The notes under the pieces: generated by a model
Seen by the model: the letters and a program-made list of their open reading frames with translations, nothing else
What the model was told of the DNA's origin: nothing
The model's database searches: none
Source of the DNA: Streptomyces sp. MH60
GTDB lineage: Bacteria; Actinomycetota; Actinomycetes; Streptomycetales; Streptomycetaceae
DNA: 64,000 nucleotides
Direction: 5' to 3'
Assembly (NCBI RefSeq): GCF_002939385.1
Contig: NZ_MULI01000020.1
Span: 42,508-106,507 of the forward strand
Shown: one piece after another, positions 1 to 8,151 of the stretch
Position numbering within the stretch: the first letter of the stretch is position 1
Layout: every line of letters starts with the position of its first letter
Position numbers and translations under genes: made by a program

Positions 1-535
1 GCGCATCCCCGAGGGCCTGCGGCTGCGGGTCCTGGTCGAGCGCGAACCGCAGTTCGTCATGCTGCCCGCCGACCACCCCGCGGCCGCCCGGCCCGTCGTC
101 CGGCTCGCCGACCTCGCCGACGACCGGTGGATGGTCGACCCCACCGTCGACGGCGAATGGGACGGCGTGCACCGCATGCTGCGCGCCGTCGGCCTCAACC
201 CCCGTGTGCTGCACGGCGACTACCACACCGCCGCCTCCCTGGTCGCCACCGGCGAGGTCGTCACGGTCTGCCAGCCCAGCTCCCAGTCCCGCCCCGACAT
301 GGCGGTACGGCGCCTGTACGGCGACCCCCTCGGCGTACGCCTGCTGCTGGCCGCCCGCACCCGGGCCGAGCTGGACGCCGTCTTCCCGGCGCTGGAGGAC
401 GCGTACTGGGAGGTCGCCCGCCAGTCCACCGCCTACCGGGAGTGGCTGGAAGGGGGCGGGATCCGGACGCTGCCCCGATGCCCGGCGACCACCGCCACGG
501 GCACCGGTCGGGTGGAGTTCGTACGCGCGCGCTGA
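1..535 (+). CDS. LysR-family transcriptional regulator, C-terminal part (5' end outside window)
   Basis: The reading frame is open from the first bases of the window (codons from position 2) to the stop at 535, so about 178 residues of a longer protein are visible. The text matches the effector-binding half of LysR regulators: a VLVEREPQFVMLPADHPAA segment followed by RLADLADDRWMVDPT, the usual 'high-affinity ligand, then loss of function' layout of the periplasmic-binding-like domain. The DNA-binding helix-turn-helix would lie upstream and cannot be seen. An ATG at 59 is internal and is not the start. Its target genes cannot be inferred from what is visible. Confidence 0.8.
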   Translation, partial: RIPEGLRLRVLVEREPQFVMLPADHPAAARPVVRLADLADDRWMVDPTVDGEWDGVHRMLRAVGLNPRVLHGDYHTAASLVATGEVVTVCQPSSQSRPDMAVRRLYGDPLGVRLLLAARTRAELDAVFPALEDAYWEVARQSTAYREWLEGGGIRTLPRCPATTATGTGRVEFVRAR

Positions 536-642
536 AGGCCCCGTCGGCCCCGCGGCCCGCAGAACCGCCCCACCCCGGCCAATCGAGTGATTTTCATACC
601 GGACCGGTGTGTCTGCGTGACGGAGCGGTTACGGACAGCATC

Positions 643-1404
643 ATGAGCTCTGCACGACGACTTCCCCCCTTGCGTTCGCTGGCCGTGGTCGGTGCCCTGG
701 GCGCCTCCGCCCTGCTGCTGACGGCCTGCACCAACGCCGATACGACCCGTTCCAGCGTCGCGGAGGCGGCTCAGACCGAGTCCCCCTCCCCGACCGGCAC
801 CGATACCCAGTCCCCGTCCCCCACCGGCTCTCCCTCGATGAACGAGGACCGGACCGAGCGCAAGGACCTCGTCTCCGCGACGAAGGTCACCTGGGACAAG
901 GCCGCCGCCACCGCCGTCAAGGAGGTCCCCGAGGGCAAGCTCGTGGACCTCGAACTCAAGCGCACCGAGGCCGACGCCACCGCGTCGCCGACCGGCTCGC
1001 CGACCGGTTCCCCGAGCCCCAGCATGCCGAACCCCGCGCCCAGCGAGGGCGCCCCGGAGTGGGAGGCCAAGGTCGCCCAGTCCGACGGCACCCTGCACCG
1101 GATCGACATCGACGCGGTGAACGGCAAGGTCTTCCGCACCATGGTCGACCCGGACCAGGACCCCGACGACAAGACCCAGATCACCCAGTGGCTGGACAAG
1201 GCCAAGCAGACGCCGGAGCAGGCGGTCAAGGCGGCCACCGCCAAGGCCAAGGGCACCGTCACCCACGTCGAACTCGGTGACAACGACGACCAGCAGGTCG
1301 TCTGGGGCGTCGACGTGGTCGACAAGAGCAACTGGAACAAGACCTCCGTCACCGTCGACGCGGCCAACGGCAAGGTGCTGGGCCAGAAGGTCGACAAGGA
1401 CTGA
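643..1404 (+). CDS. PepSY-domain lipoprotein
   Basis: A 253-residue exported lipoprotein. It begins MSSARRLPPLRSLAVV, has a hydrophobic stretch, and carries the lipobox LLTAC, so it should be lipidated on Cys and anchored on the outer face of the membrane. A Thr/Pro/Ser-rich linker follows. Two PepSY-like repeats come next (about residues 75-165 and 185-253), each ending in the typical D-A-x-N-G-K-V motif (DIDAVNGKVF and TVDAANGKVL). A low-complexity SPTGSPTGSPSPS stretch interrupts the first repeat. PepSY domains are thought to bind or inhibit proteases or act in envelope sensing; the partner is unknown here. The frame is open upstream, but the signal peptide fixes the ATG at 643. Confidence 0.85.
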   Translation: MSSARRLPPLRSLAVVGALGASALLLTACTNADTTRSSVAEAAQTESPSPTGTDTQSPSPTGSPSMNEDRTERKDLVSATKVTWDKAAATAVKEVPEGKLVDLELKRTEADATASPTGSPTGSPSPSMPNPAPSEGAPEWEAKVAQSDGTLHRIDIDAVNGKVFRTMVDPDQDPDDKTQITQWLDKAKQTPEQAVKAATAKAKGTVTHVELGDNDDQQVVWGVDVVDKSNWNKTSVTVDAANGKVLGQKVDKD

Positions 1405-1425
1405 TACACGGGCCTGTGGACACCG

Positions 1426-1459
1426 ACGGGAGCAGTGGGCCGCGGCCCACTGCTCCCGT
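1426..1459. terminator. Bidirectional terminator, perfect 34-bp palindrome
   Basis: Each half is 17 bp (ACGGGAGCAGTGGGCCG and its exact reverse complement), with no unpaired spacer in the DNA. It lies between two genes that converge on it (stops at 1404 and 1479), so it can end transcripts from both sides. There is no long T-run, as is usual for Streptomyces terminators. Confidence 0.85.
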
Positions 1460-1478
1460 TCCTCATGTCCTCGGGAGG

Positions 1479-2714
1479 TCACCCGGCCGGCTCGCCCCCG
1501 CCGTCGCGCGGCAGCGTCAGCACGGCCAGGAAGCCGAGGACCGCCACCGCGGCGAAGAAGTAGAAGCCCCACGGGTGACCGACCCCCGACGCGACCAGCG
1601 CGCCGGTGATCGACGGGCCGACGATCGACCCGATCCGGCCGATCCCGGAGGCCGAGCCGAGCGCGGTGCTCCGCACGGACGCCGGGTAGTAGTGCGTCAC
1701 GTAGGCGTAGACGAGCACCATGGCCGAGAAGACGAACACGCCGGTGAAGAAGACCACGACGTTGAGCAGCAGGTCGCTCTCCATCCTGATGCTCAGACAC
1801 GCCAGCATGAGCACCGAGACCGCGAACCAGACCATGGTGGTGCCCTTGATGCCCCGCCGGTCGGCGACGTACCCGCCCAGGACCAGGCCGACGACGCCGC
1901 CGATGTTCAGCACCAGGAGCTGGGTCACGGCCGTCGGCACGGGGTAGCCCGCGTCGTTCATCAGCTTCGGCAGCCAGGTGTTCAGGCCGTAGACCAGCAG
2001 CAGGCCCATGAACGAGGCGACCCAGATGCCGAGGCCCGCCCGCAGGTACGCCGGCTTGAGCAGCTCGGTGAACGGCACCCGCCGCGCCCCGTCCTGCCTG
2101 GCCCGCTCGAAGGCCGCCGACTCCGGCAGCTTGAACCACTGGACCGCGGCGATCACGAGGCCGACGACACCGAGCAGGTAGAAGAGGATCTCCCAGTTGT
2201 CCGTCACCTGCAGCGCGAGCAGCGAGGTGATCACCGCACCGGTGTGGTAGCCGGTCATCGTCAGGGTGCTGGCCCGCGCCCGGCGGCCGGCGGGCAGGTG
2301 CTCCGCCATCATCGTGAGCGAGACCGGCATGCAGGCGCCCAGGCCCAGACCGGCGAGGAGGCGCAGCGCGGCGAACATCGCGACGGAGTTCGCCAGCGGC
2401 ACCATGATGGTGAGGACCGAGAAGAGCACGACCGAGCCGATGAGCAGGCGGCGCCGGCCCAGCCGGTCGGCCAGCGGACCGACGCAGACCGCGCCGATGG
2501 CGACGCCCACGAGCGAGAGCGTCGCGATGGTGGTCGCGTCGCCCGCGGTCATGCCGAGGTGGTGGGTCTTGAGCAGGGTGGGGATGATGGCGCCGAGGAC
2601 GACGAGGTCGTAGCCCTCCAGCAGGACGGTGATCCAGCACAGGATCACCGTCCACGTGCCGCTCGCGGCGGGGCCGGTCCGCGCGGGCGCGCCGGACGTG
2701 GTGGTGGAAGCCAT
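1479..2714 (-). CDS. MFS transporter, aromatic acid:H+ symporter (AAHS) type
   Basis: A 411-residue, 12-helix major facilitator. Helix 1 carries LLEGYDLVVLGAIIP, the acidic motif of aromatic-acid transporters (DGYD in PcaK/BenK, EGYD here). The loop between helices 2 and 3 has GPLADRLGRRR, and helix 4 has LRLLAGLGLGACMPVS. The second half repeats the loop signature (GGYVADRRGIKG). It is the last gene of a minus-strand set with benzaldehyde dehydrogenase and benzoylformate decarboxylase, so a benzoate, mandelate or phenylglyoxylate-type substrate is likely. About 90 bp separate it from the dehydrogenase. The family is secure; the exact substrate is inferred from neighbours. Confidence 0.85.
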   Translation of the reverse strand: MASTTTSGAPARTGPAASGTWTVILCWITVLLEGYDLVVLGAIIPTLLKTHHLGMTAGDATTIATLSLVGVAIGAVCVGPLADRLGRRRLLIGSVVLFSVLTIMVPLANSVAMFAALRLLAGLGLGACMPVSLTMMAEHLPAGRRARASTLTMTGYHTGAVITSLLALQVTDNWEILFYLLGVVGLVIAAVQWFKLPESAAFERARQDGARRVPFTELLKPAYLRAGLGIWVASFMGLLLVYGLNTWLPKLMNDAGYPVPTAVTQLLVLNIGGVVGLVLGGYVADRRGIKGTTMVWFAVSVLMLACLSIRMESDLLLNVVVFFTGVFVFSAMVLVYAYVTHYYPASVRSTALGSASGIGRIGSIVGPSITGALVASGVGHPWGFYFFAAVAVLGFLAVLTLPRDGGGEPAG

Positions 2715-2804
2715 GGTGACTCTCCCCCCGGGGACGGGTGTGAGTGAGCGGAGCCGGACCGGCCGGGGCGGCCGGGTGGGACCGGTACGGGTGACCGGAG
2801 GGGA

Positions 2805-4259
2805 TCAGAACGGGTAGTCGGCGATGTCCGGGCGGACCGTGAGCCACTGGGTCTCGGTGAACGCCTCGACGTTGGCCGCGGCGCCGCCGAACCGGGAACC
2901 GGTGCCGGAGGCCTTGACCCCGCCGAAGGGGGCGTTGGGCTCGTCGCTGACCGTCTGCTCGTTGATGTGCACCTTGCCGGAGTCGATCCGGTCGGCGAGC
3001 TTCATCGCCGTACCCACGTCGCCGAGGATGCCGACCGACAGCCCGTACTCGCAGTCGTTGACGATCCGCGCGGCCTCCTCCGGGGTGGAGAAGGAGATGA
3101 CGGGCGCGACCGGGCCGAAGATCTCCTCGCGCCAGGCCGGCATGTCCGTCGTCAGGCCGGTCAGCACGGTGGCGCGGTAGCCGGCGCCGTCGATCTCGCC
3201 GCCCGCGGCGACCTTGGCACCCGCCGCGACGCTGTCGGTGACGATGCCGTGCACCCGCTCCAGCTGCCGGCGGTCGATGATCGGACCCAGCGCCACGTCC
3301 TCCCGCGCCGGGTCGCCCACCGGCAGCGCCTCCGCCTTCGCGGCGAGCGCGGCGGTGTACTCCTCGACCAGCGACTCGTGCACGAGGTGCCGGCCGGTCG
3401 TCATGCAGATCTGCCCCTGGTGCAGGTACGAGCCGAACGCGCCCGCCGAGGCGGCCTTCGCCACGTCCGCGCCGGGCAGCACGACCAGCGCGTTGTTGCC
3501 GCCCAGCTCCAGGTGCGCCCGCTTCAGCAGCCGCCCGGCCTGCTCGCCGATGGCCCGCCCGACCGGAGTGGAACCGGTGAACGAGATCACCCGGACCTCG
3601 GGCGCCTCCACGACCGCCCGGCCGACCGACCCGTCGCCCGGCAGCAGGTGCAGGACACCGGCCGGAAGCCCCGCCTCCTCGAAGATCCGGGCGATGACGA
3701 CACCGCCGCTCACCGCGGTGCGCGGGTCCGGCTTCAGCAGCACGGCGTTGCCGAGCGCCAGCGCGGGGGCCACCGAACGCAGGCCGAGGATGAGCGGGAA
3801 GTTGAAGGGGGCGATCACGCTGACGACACCGGCGGGGCGGCGCCGGGCGAGCGACCAGCGGGCGTCCTCCGAGGTGAGCACCTCGCCCTGGGGATGCGTC
3901 GGCAGCCCGGCGCACTCGAAGCACTCGCCGATCGCCAGCCCCGCCTCGAAGCCCGCCTTGGACCGCACCGAGCCGGCCTCGCGCACCAGCCAGTCCTCGA
4001 TCTCGGCGGCGTGCTCGGTGAACAGCTCCCCGGCGCGCCGCAGCACCGCGGCCCGCCGCTGCGGCGAGGTCGCCGCCCACTCACGCTGGGCCTCGGCGGC
4101 CCGGGCGGCGGCGCGGTTCACGTCCTCGGCCGTGGCCAGGCCCACCGTGCCGAGCCGGTCACCGGTGGCGGGCTCGATCACCGGCTGCCCGGTGGGGGAG
4201 GCCTGCCAGCCGTCGCTGTGGAACTTCCCGCCCCAGACGTCGCTGTCCAGGAGTGTCAT
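2805..4259 (-). CDS. NAD(P)-dependent benzaldehyde dehydrogenase (aldehyde dehydrogenase superfamily)
   Basis: A 484-residue aldehyde dehydrogenase of normal length. Visible motifs are the cofactor-binding ISFTGSTPVGRAIGEQAG, the catalytic-glutamate region HLELGGNNALVVLPGAD and the nucleophilic cysteine in HQGQICMTTGRH. EIFGPVAPVISF follows near the C-terminus, and the protein ends in a short extension. Among family members it is closest in style to XylC and vanillin-type dehydrogenases. It sits directly downstream of benzoylformate decarboxylase, whose product is benzaldehyde, so oxidation of benzaldehyde to benzoate is the likely role. The ATG at 4259 has a GAGAGGGA ribosome-binding sequence just upstream. 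The spacer before it contains 13-bp tandem repeats. Confidence 0.85.
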   Translation of the reverse strand: MTLLDSDVWGGKFHSDGWQASPTGQPVIEPATGDRLGTVGLATAEDVNRAAARAAEAQREWAATSPQRRAAVLRRAGELFTEHAAEIEDWLVREAGSVRSKAGFEAGLAIGECFECAGLPTHPQGEVLTSEDARWSLARRRPAGVVSVIAPFNFPLILGLRSVAPALALGNAVLLKPDPRTAVSGGVVIARIFEEAGLPAGVLHLLPGDGSVGRAVVEAPEVRVISFTGSTPVGRAIGEQAGRLLKRAHLELGGNNALVVLPGADVAKAASAGAFGSYLHQGQICMTTGRHLVHESLVEEYTAALAAKAEALPVGDPAREDVALGPIIDRRQLERVHGIVTDSVAAGAKVAAGGEIDGAGYRATVLTGLTTDMPAWREEIFGPVAPVISFSTPEEAARIVNDCEYGLSVGILGDVGTAMKLADRIDSGKVHINEQTVSDEPNAPFGGVKASGTGSRFGGAAANVEAFTETQWLTVRPDIADYPF

Positions 4260-4270
4260 CGTCGTCCCTC

Positions 4271-4320
4271 TCGTCGGGGTCTTCGGTCGGGGTCTTCGGT
4301 TGGGGTCTTCCGTCGGGTTC
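4271..4320. repeat. 13-bp tandem repeat, three copies plus a partial fourth
   Basis: The unit GTCGGGGTCTTCG occurs at 4271, again exactly at 4284, with two changes at 4297 (GTTGGGGTCTTCC), and partly from 4310. It fills most of the 75-bp gap between the benzoylformate decarboxylase stop and the benzaldehyde dehydrogenase start. Confidence 0.85.
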
Positions 4321-4334
4321 GGGTCCGCGTCGGT

Positions 4335-5921
4335 TCAGGAGGGGGTGGTGAGCGTCGTGTCCACCTGGATCAGCCGGGGGTAATCCGGCGTCTCGGCGAG
4401 CGCGGCGCGCAGCTCCGCCGCCCCGCCGACGTGCTGGGCGCGGACGCCGTAGCCCTCCGCGACGCGGGTGAAGTCCAGGCCCGGGATGTCGAGCCCGGGC
4501 GCGTCCGGCACCCCGAGCAGACCGCCGAACCAGCGCAGCGCCCCGTACGTGCCGTTGCGCAGCAGTACGACGGTCAGCGGGACCCGGTGCTGCGCGGCCG
4601 TCCACAGGGCGGTGATGCCGTAGTTGGCCGAACCGTCCCCGATCACGCCGACCACCGGACGGCCGGGCTGGGCCATCGCGACACCGACCGCGCCGGGCAG
4701 CCCGAAACCGAGGCCGCCGGCCGCCGGGAAGTAGTAGGAGCCCCGACGGCGCAGGTCCATCTGCCGCCACCACGCCGCGTTGGTCGACGTCGACTCGACG
4801 ACGTACGCGGTGTCCTCGGGCATCTCCTCGCGCAGCGCGGCGAAGACCTGCTCGGGGTGGAGCCCCGGCCCCTCGGCGGTGAGCGGCTCCGGCACGGGCC
4901 GGTAGGCGTCCGCGCCGACGGGGGCACCGGTCGCGTCCAGCGACTCCAGGAGTACGTCGATGACGGCACCCGGGTCCGCGACCAGCGCCTCGCCCATCGG
5001 CGCCCGCGCGGCGGCGGAGGCGTCCTCGGTCACCTGGATCAGCCGGGTGCCCTCGGGCAGGTACCGGCCGGGCAGGTGCTCGTGGTAGCGGAAGACCGGC
5101 GCGCCCAGCACGAGCACCAGGTCGTGGCCCTCGAACGCCTCCGAGACCGGCGCGATCCCGGCGGGCAGCACGCCCCGGAACTGCGGATGCCGGTTCGGGA
5201 ACGGCAGCCGGAACTGCGAGGGCGCCGCCCACACCGGACCGCCCAGGCGCTCGGCCAGCCGTACGGCGTCGTCGAAGCGGCCGGCCGAGTCGATGTCGCC
5301 GCCCAGCACGAGCGCGGGGCGCCGGGCCGAGGCGACCCGCTCCCCGAGCCACCGGCGCTGCTCGCCGCCCGGCACCGAGGCCCGCAGCACCCGCCGGTCG
5401 AGCACGGCCAGGGCGTTGTCGTCGACCTCGGCGGACCAGTCGTCGTACGGCACCGACAGGTAGGTCGGCCGGCGCTGGAGCCGCGCCTCGAAGACGGCCT
5501 GGGCGAGCGCGCGCGGCACGTCCCCGGCGCACGCCGGTTCCGCCGCCCAGCCGACCAGCGGCTTCATCAGGGCGGGGGCGTCGATGCTGGCCAGGTTGGC
5601 CTCGGGGCCGATGGCGGGGCGCACCTGCTGCCCGGCCACCAGCACGAGCGGTGTACGGGAGGCGACGGCGTTCGTCAGGGCGCCCATCGCGTTGCCGGAA
5701 CCGGAGGCGGCGTGCAGGTTGACCAGCACCGGGCGGCCGGTCGCCTGGGCGTACCCGTCGGCCATGCCGACGACGGCGCCCTCGTGCAGACCGAGGACGT
5801 AGCGGAAGCCGTCGGGCAGTCCGGCGAGGAAGGGCAGCTCGTTGGAGCCCGGATTGCCGAAGACGGTGGTGAGCCCCTGGCGCTCCAGGAAAGCGTGGGA
5901 GACACGGCGCACGGATGGCAC
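4335..5921 (-). CDS. mdlC: Benzoylformate decarboxylase
   Basis: A 528-residue thiamine-diphosphate enzyme that converts benzoylformate (phenylglyoxylate) to benzaldehyde and CO2. The N-terminal domain has FGNPGSNELPFL with the catalytic-glutamate region. The C-terminal domain has the cofactor motif VIGDGSANYGITALWTAA ending near LLRNGTYG. The usual central domain lies between, including AGQQVRPAIGPEANLAS. Length and order match MdlC of the mandelate pathway rather than acetolactate synthase, which is longer and FAD-bound. The GTG start at 5921 follows AAAGGA with 7-bp spacing. It leads a minus-strand operon with benzaldehyde dehydrogenase and a transporter, opposite a LysR gene. No mandelate dehydrogenase or racemase is visible nearby. 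Confidence 0.88.
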   Translation of the reverse strand: MPSVRRVSHAFLERQGLTTVFGNPGSNELPFLAGLPDGFRYVLGLHEGAVVGMADGYAQATGRPVLVNLHAASGSGNAMGALTNAVASRTPLVLVAGQQVRPAIGPEANLASIDAPALMKPLVGWAAEPACAGDVPRALAQAVFEARLQRRPTYLSVPYDDWSAEVDDNALAVLDRRVLRASVPGGEQRRWLGERVASARRPALVLGGDIDSAGRFDDAVRLAERLGGPVWAAPSQFRLPFPNRHPQFRGVLPAGIAPVSEAFEGHDLVLVLGAPVFRYHEHLPGRYLPEGTRLIQVTEDASAAARAPMGEALVADPGAVIDVLLESLDATGAPVGADAYRPVPEPLTAEGPGLHPEQVFAALREEMPEDTAYVVESTSTNAAWWRQMDLRRRGSYYFPAAGGLGFGLPGAVGVAMAQPGRPVVGVIGDGSANYGITALWTAAQHRVPLTVVLLRNGTYGALRWFGGLLGVPDAPGLDIPGLDFTRVAEGYGVRAQHVGGAAELRAALAETPDYPRLIQVDTTLTTPS

Positions 5922-5987
5922 GGACGTTCCTTTCGGAAGTGACGCGGGACACGCTAGGCACCCCGCGACATGGGCACCAATAGATGT

Positions 5988-6000
5988 TTCGCCATTGCGA
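5988..6000. promoter_or_regulatory. LysR-type binding box in the divergent promoter
   Basis: The sequence contains TCGC-CATT-GCGA inside a T-N11-A frame (T at 5988, A at 6000), the classic LysR recognition shape. It lies between the divergent benzoylformate decarboxylase and LysR genes. The regulator probably acts here on both directions; this is inferred from position and symmetry. Confidence 0.55.
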
Positions 6001-6016
6001 TATAGAGTCCGTCGAT

Positions 6017-6952
6017 ATGGGCACCTTCGATCTCAACCTGGCGCGCGTCTTCGTGCTGCTCTACGAGACCGGCAGCGTCACGGCCACCGCCGAGACGCTG
6101 CACGTCACGCAGCCCACCGTCAGCTACAGCCTGGGCAAGCTGCGCCGGCACTTCGACGACGAGCTGTTCCGCCGCAACGGACGCGGGCTGACCCCCACCG
6201 CCGGTGCCCGGCGGCTGTACCTGCCGCTCCAGCGGGCGCTGGCGGAGATCGACGGGACGGTCCGCCAGGGCGACGTCTTCGACGCCGGGAGCATGTCGGG
6301 CCGCTTCACCATCGCCCTGTCCGACCTCGGCGAGGCCACGCTGCTGCCGAGGCTCGTGGCCGCCGCGCGCGAGCGGGCGCCGGGGGTGTCCTTCACCGTC
6401 CGCCCCTTCGACGTGGAGGACGCCGAGGGGCAGCTGCGCCGCGGCGACCTCGACGCGTTCGTGGCCACCCCGGTGATCACCTCGCACCTCACCGTGCGCA
6501 TTCCGCTCTTCCGTGAGCGCTACGTCCTGATGGTCGCCGCGGACCATCCGCGCGTGCGGGGCGACGCGGTCACCCCGGCGGACCTCGCGGCCGAGCACCA
6601 CGCGACCGTGTTCGGACCGAGCGGCCACGTCACCCCCAGGGCCCTGCTGGGCGCCCACGGGCTCCTGGAACGGGTGGCCGTGGACGCCACCCGCTTCTCG
6701 ATGCTGCCCTACCTGCTGGAACAGACCGACCTGGTGGCCATCGTCCCCGAGTACGTCGGCGAGGTCTTCACGGCCTCCCACCGGGTGCGCCTGGTACGGC
6801 TGCCGTTCGAGACCGAGCCCATCGAGATCGCCCTGTACGCACGGCACGAGTCCTCCCGCAGCCCGGCCCAGCGCTGGCTCGTGCGGTTCCTGGCCGAGGT
6901 GCTGGGCGAGCAGGTGAGCGCGGCCCAACTGCCGCCGTCGAGCCGTCGTTAG
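6017..6952 (+). CDS. LysR-family regulator of the benzoylformate operon
   Basis: A 311-residue LysR protein. The N-terminal winged helix-turn-helix is clear: FDLNLARVFVLLYETGSVTA, then AETLHVTQPTVSYSLGKLR and LFRRNGRGLTPT. The effector domain follows (about residues 90-305). An upstream in-frame ATG at 5984 would place the LysR box inside the gene and has no ribosome-binding site. The ATG at 6017, with AGAG about 9 bp upstream and a normal LysR N-terminus, is preferred. It is transcribed away from the decarboxylase operon, the usual arrangement for a LysR activator that controls its neighbour and itself. The likely inducer is an aromatic acid or aldehyde of that pathway (inference). Confidence 0.88.
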   Translation: MGTFDLNLARVFVLLYETGSVTATAETLHVTQPTVSYSLGKLRRHFDDELFRRNGRGLTPTAGARRLYLPLQRALAEIDGTVRQGDVFDAGSMSGRFTIALSDLGEATLLPRLVAAARERAPGVSFTVRPFDVEDAEGQLRRGDLDAFVATPVITSHLTVRIPLFRERYVLMVAADHPRVRGDAVTPADLAAEHHATVFGPSGHVTPRALLGAHGLLERVAVDATRFSMLPYLLEQTDLVAIVPEYVGEVFTASHRVRLVRLPFETEPIEIALYARHESSRSPAQRWLVRFLAEVLGEQVSAAQLPPSSRR

Positions 6953-6962
6953 GATCACCGCC

Positions 6963-7703
6963 ATGACGGCACCCGAACCCACCATCCTCGCCACCTCGGG
7001 CGGCCACCGCGCGGGCGGCCGGACCATGGTGGCCTTCGACGCCCTGGTCCACCACGCGGTGGACCTCTCGGGCGCGCACGGCCGACGCCCCCGCGTCCTG
7101 TACGTGGGCACCGCCATAGGGGACGCCGAGCACTTCACCGCCCGCATGACGGAGGCCGCCCGCGTCGCCGGGTTCGACCTGACACCGCTGCACCTGTTCC
7201 CCATGCCCAACGTCGAGGACATCGAGGAGACCGTGCTCGCCCAGGACGTCGTCTGGGTCATGGGCGGATCGGTGGCCAACCTGCTGGCCGTGTGGCGCGT
7301 GCACGGCCTGGACCGGATCATGCGCCGGGCCTGGGAGGCGGGCGTGGTGCTCAGCGGCGTGAGCGCGGGCTCCCTGTGCTGGTTCCAGGGCGGCGCCACC
7401 GACTCCTTCGGACCCGAACTGCGCCCGATCACCGACGCGTTGGACTTCCTGCCCTACGGCAACGGGGTCCACTACGACGTCGACCCGGGCCGCCGCCCGC
7501 TGATCCACCGGCTCGTCGCCGACGGCACCCTGCCGACGGCCCACTGCACGGACGACGGCGTCGGCCTCGTCTACCGCGGCACCGAACTGGTGGAGGCGGT
7601 CACCGAAGTCCCGGGCAAGGGCGCCTACGTGGTGGTACGCGACGGTGACACCGCGGTCGAGGCGAGGCTGGAGCCGCGCGAGCTGCCCGGTCCGCGGCGG
7701 TGA
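6963..7703 (+). CDS. Peptidase E-like serine peptidase (S51 family)
   Basis: A 246-residue protein of the S51 dipeptidase E fold, related to class I glutamine amidotransferases. Key features are ILATSGGH at the N-terminus, VVWVMGGSVANLLAVWR, and the nucleophile elbow GVVLSGVSAGSLCWFQGG with the active serine in G-V-S-A-G-S. ALDFLPYGNGVHYD and a late AHCTDDG carry probable acidic and His partners. Family members cleave Asp-X dipeptides in the cytoplasm or are cyanophycinase-like. It starts 11 bp after the LysR gene, so it may be co-transcribed, though no functional link is evident. Confidence 0.85.
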   Translation: MTAPEPTILATSGGHRAGGRTMVAFDALVHHAVDLSGAHGRRPRVLYVGTAIGDAEHFTARMTEAARVAGFDLTPLHLFPMPNVEDIEETVLAQDVVWVMGGSVANLLAVWRVHGLDRIMRRAWEAGVVLSGVSAGSLCWFQGGATDSFGPELRPITDALDFLPYGNGVHYDVDPGRRPLIHRLVADGTLPTAHCTDDGVGLVYRGTELVEAVTEVPGKGAYVVVRDGDTAVEARLEPRELPGPRR

Positions 7704-7829
7704 CCCGTCCGCGCAGACGAACGGGACAACGCCGCACGGGCGGGACAGGCCGCCGCGGGCAAGGCGAGTGACGCCGCGTCGGCGGCCAAGGCCGGCGCCC
7801 AGCGTTCCGCCGACGCCGCGAACGGCGCC

Positions 7830-8063
7830 GTGCAGACGGCGGCCAAGACCGTCGCGGCCGGCCGCCAGGCCGTCGTCACCACCTCGGAACAGGTCGCGGC
7901 CACGGCGAAGACGGCGTGGACGGTGGTCGCCCAGCGCAAACTCGTCGCCGCCGGGGTGTGCGCCGGCCTCACCGCCGTCACCGCCGCGTCCTACGCGATG
8001 GGCCGCCGCGCCGGGCGTCACACGCACGGTCCCCTCACCCGTCTCACCGGCGGCCGGATCTGA
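7830..8063 (+). CDS. Small Ala-rich single-pass membrane protein, apparently missing its proper start
   Basis: The last 77 codons of a small protein. An Ala/Lys/Val-rich amphipathic region (VQTAAKTVAAGRQAVV) is followed by a hydrophobic segment LVAAGVCAGLTAVTAAS and a basic tail ending PLTRLTGGRI. The GTG at 7830 has no ribosome-binding site. The same frame is open and protein-like back to 7704 (DNAARAGQAAAGKASDAASA), but it contains no start codon before the TGA that ends the peptidase gene. A GTG at 7700 overlaps that stop in the usual GTGA manner but lies one frame away. A single-base indel near 7703-7724 would join them, so this may be a frameshifted gene. Function unknown. Confidence 0.5.
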   Translation: MQTAAKTVAAGRQAVVTTSEQVAATAKTAWTVVAQRKLVAAGVCAGLTAVTAASYAMGRRAGRHTHGPLTRLTGGRI

Positions 8064-8151
8064 CACCGGCCACCACGCACGGCACCACTCCCCGGACAGG
8101 GGAAGATGGGACTCGCGAGCGAAGTCCCGACCTACGCGGAGGAGTGGGCGC

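Noticed and set aside
433..4080. A very long minus-strand open frame across several genes
   Set aside because: Its translation is Arg/Ala/Gly-rich without any family motif, and it covers the PepSY, MFS and dehydrogenase genes, which have clear motifs in other frames. It is a high-GC artefact.
2967..5942. A 991-codon plus-strand open frame antisense to the benzaldehyde dehydrogenase and decarboxylase
   Set aside because: There is no recognisable domain, and both antisense genes carry complete catalytic motifs.
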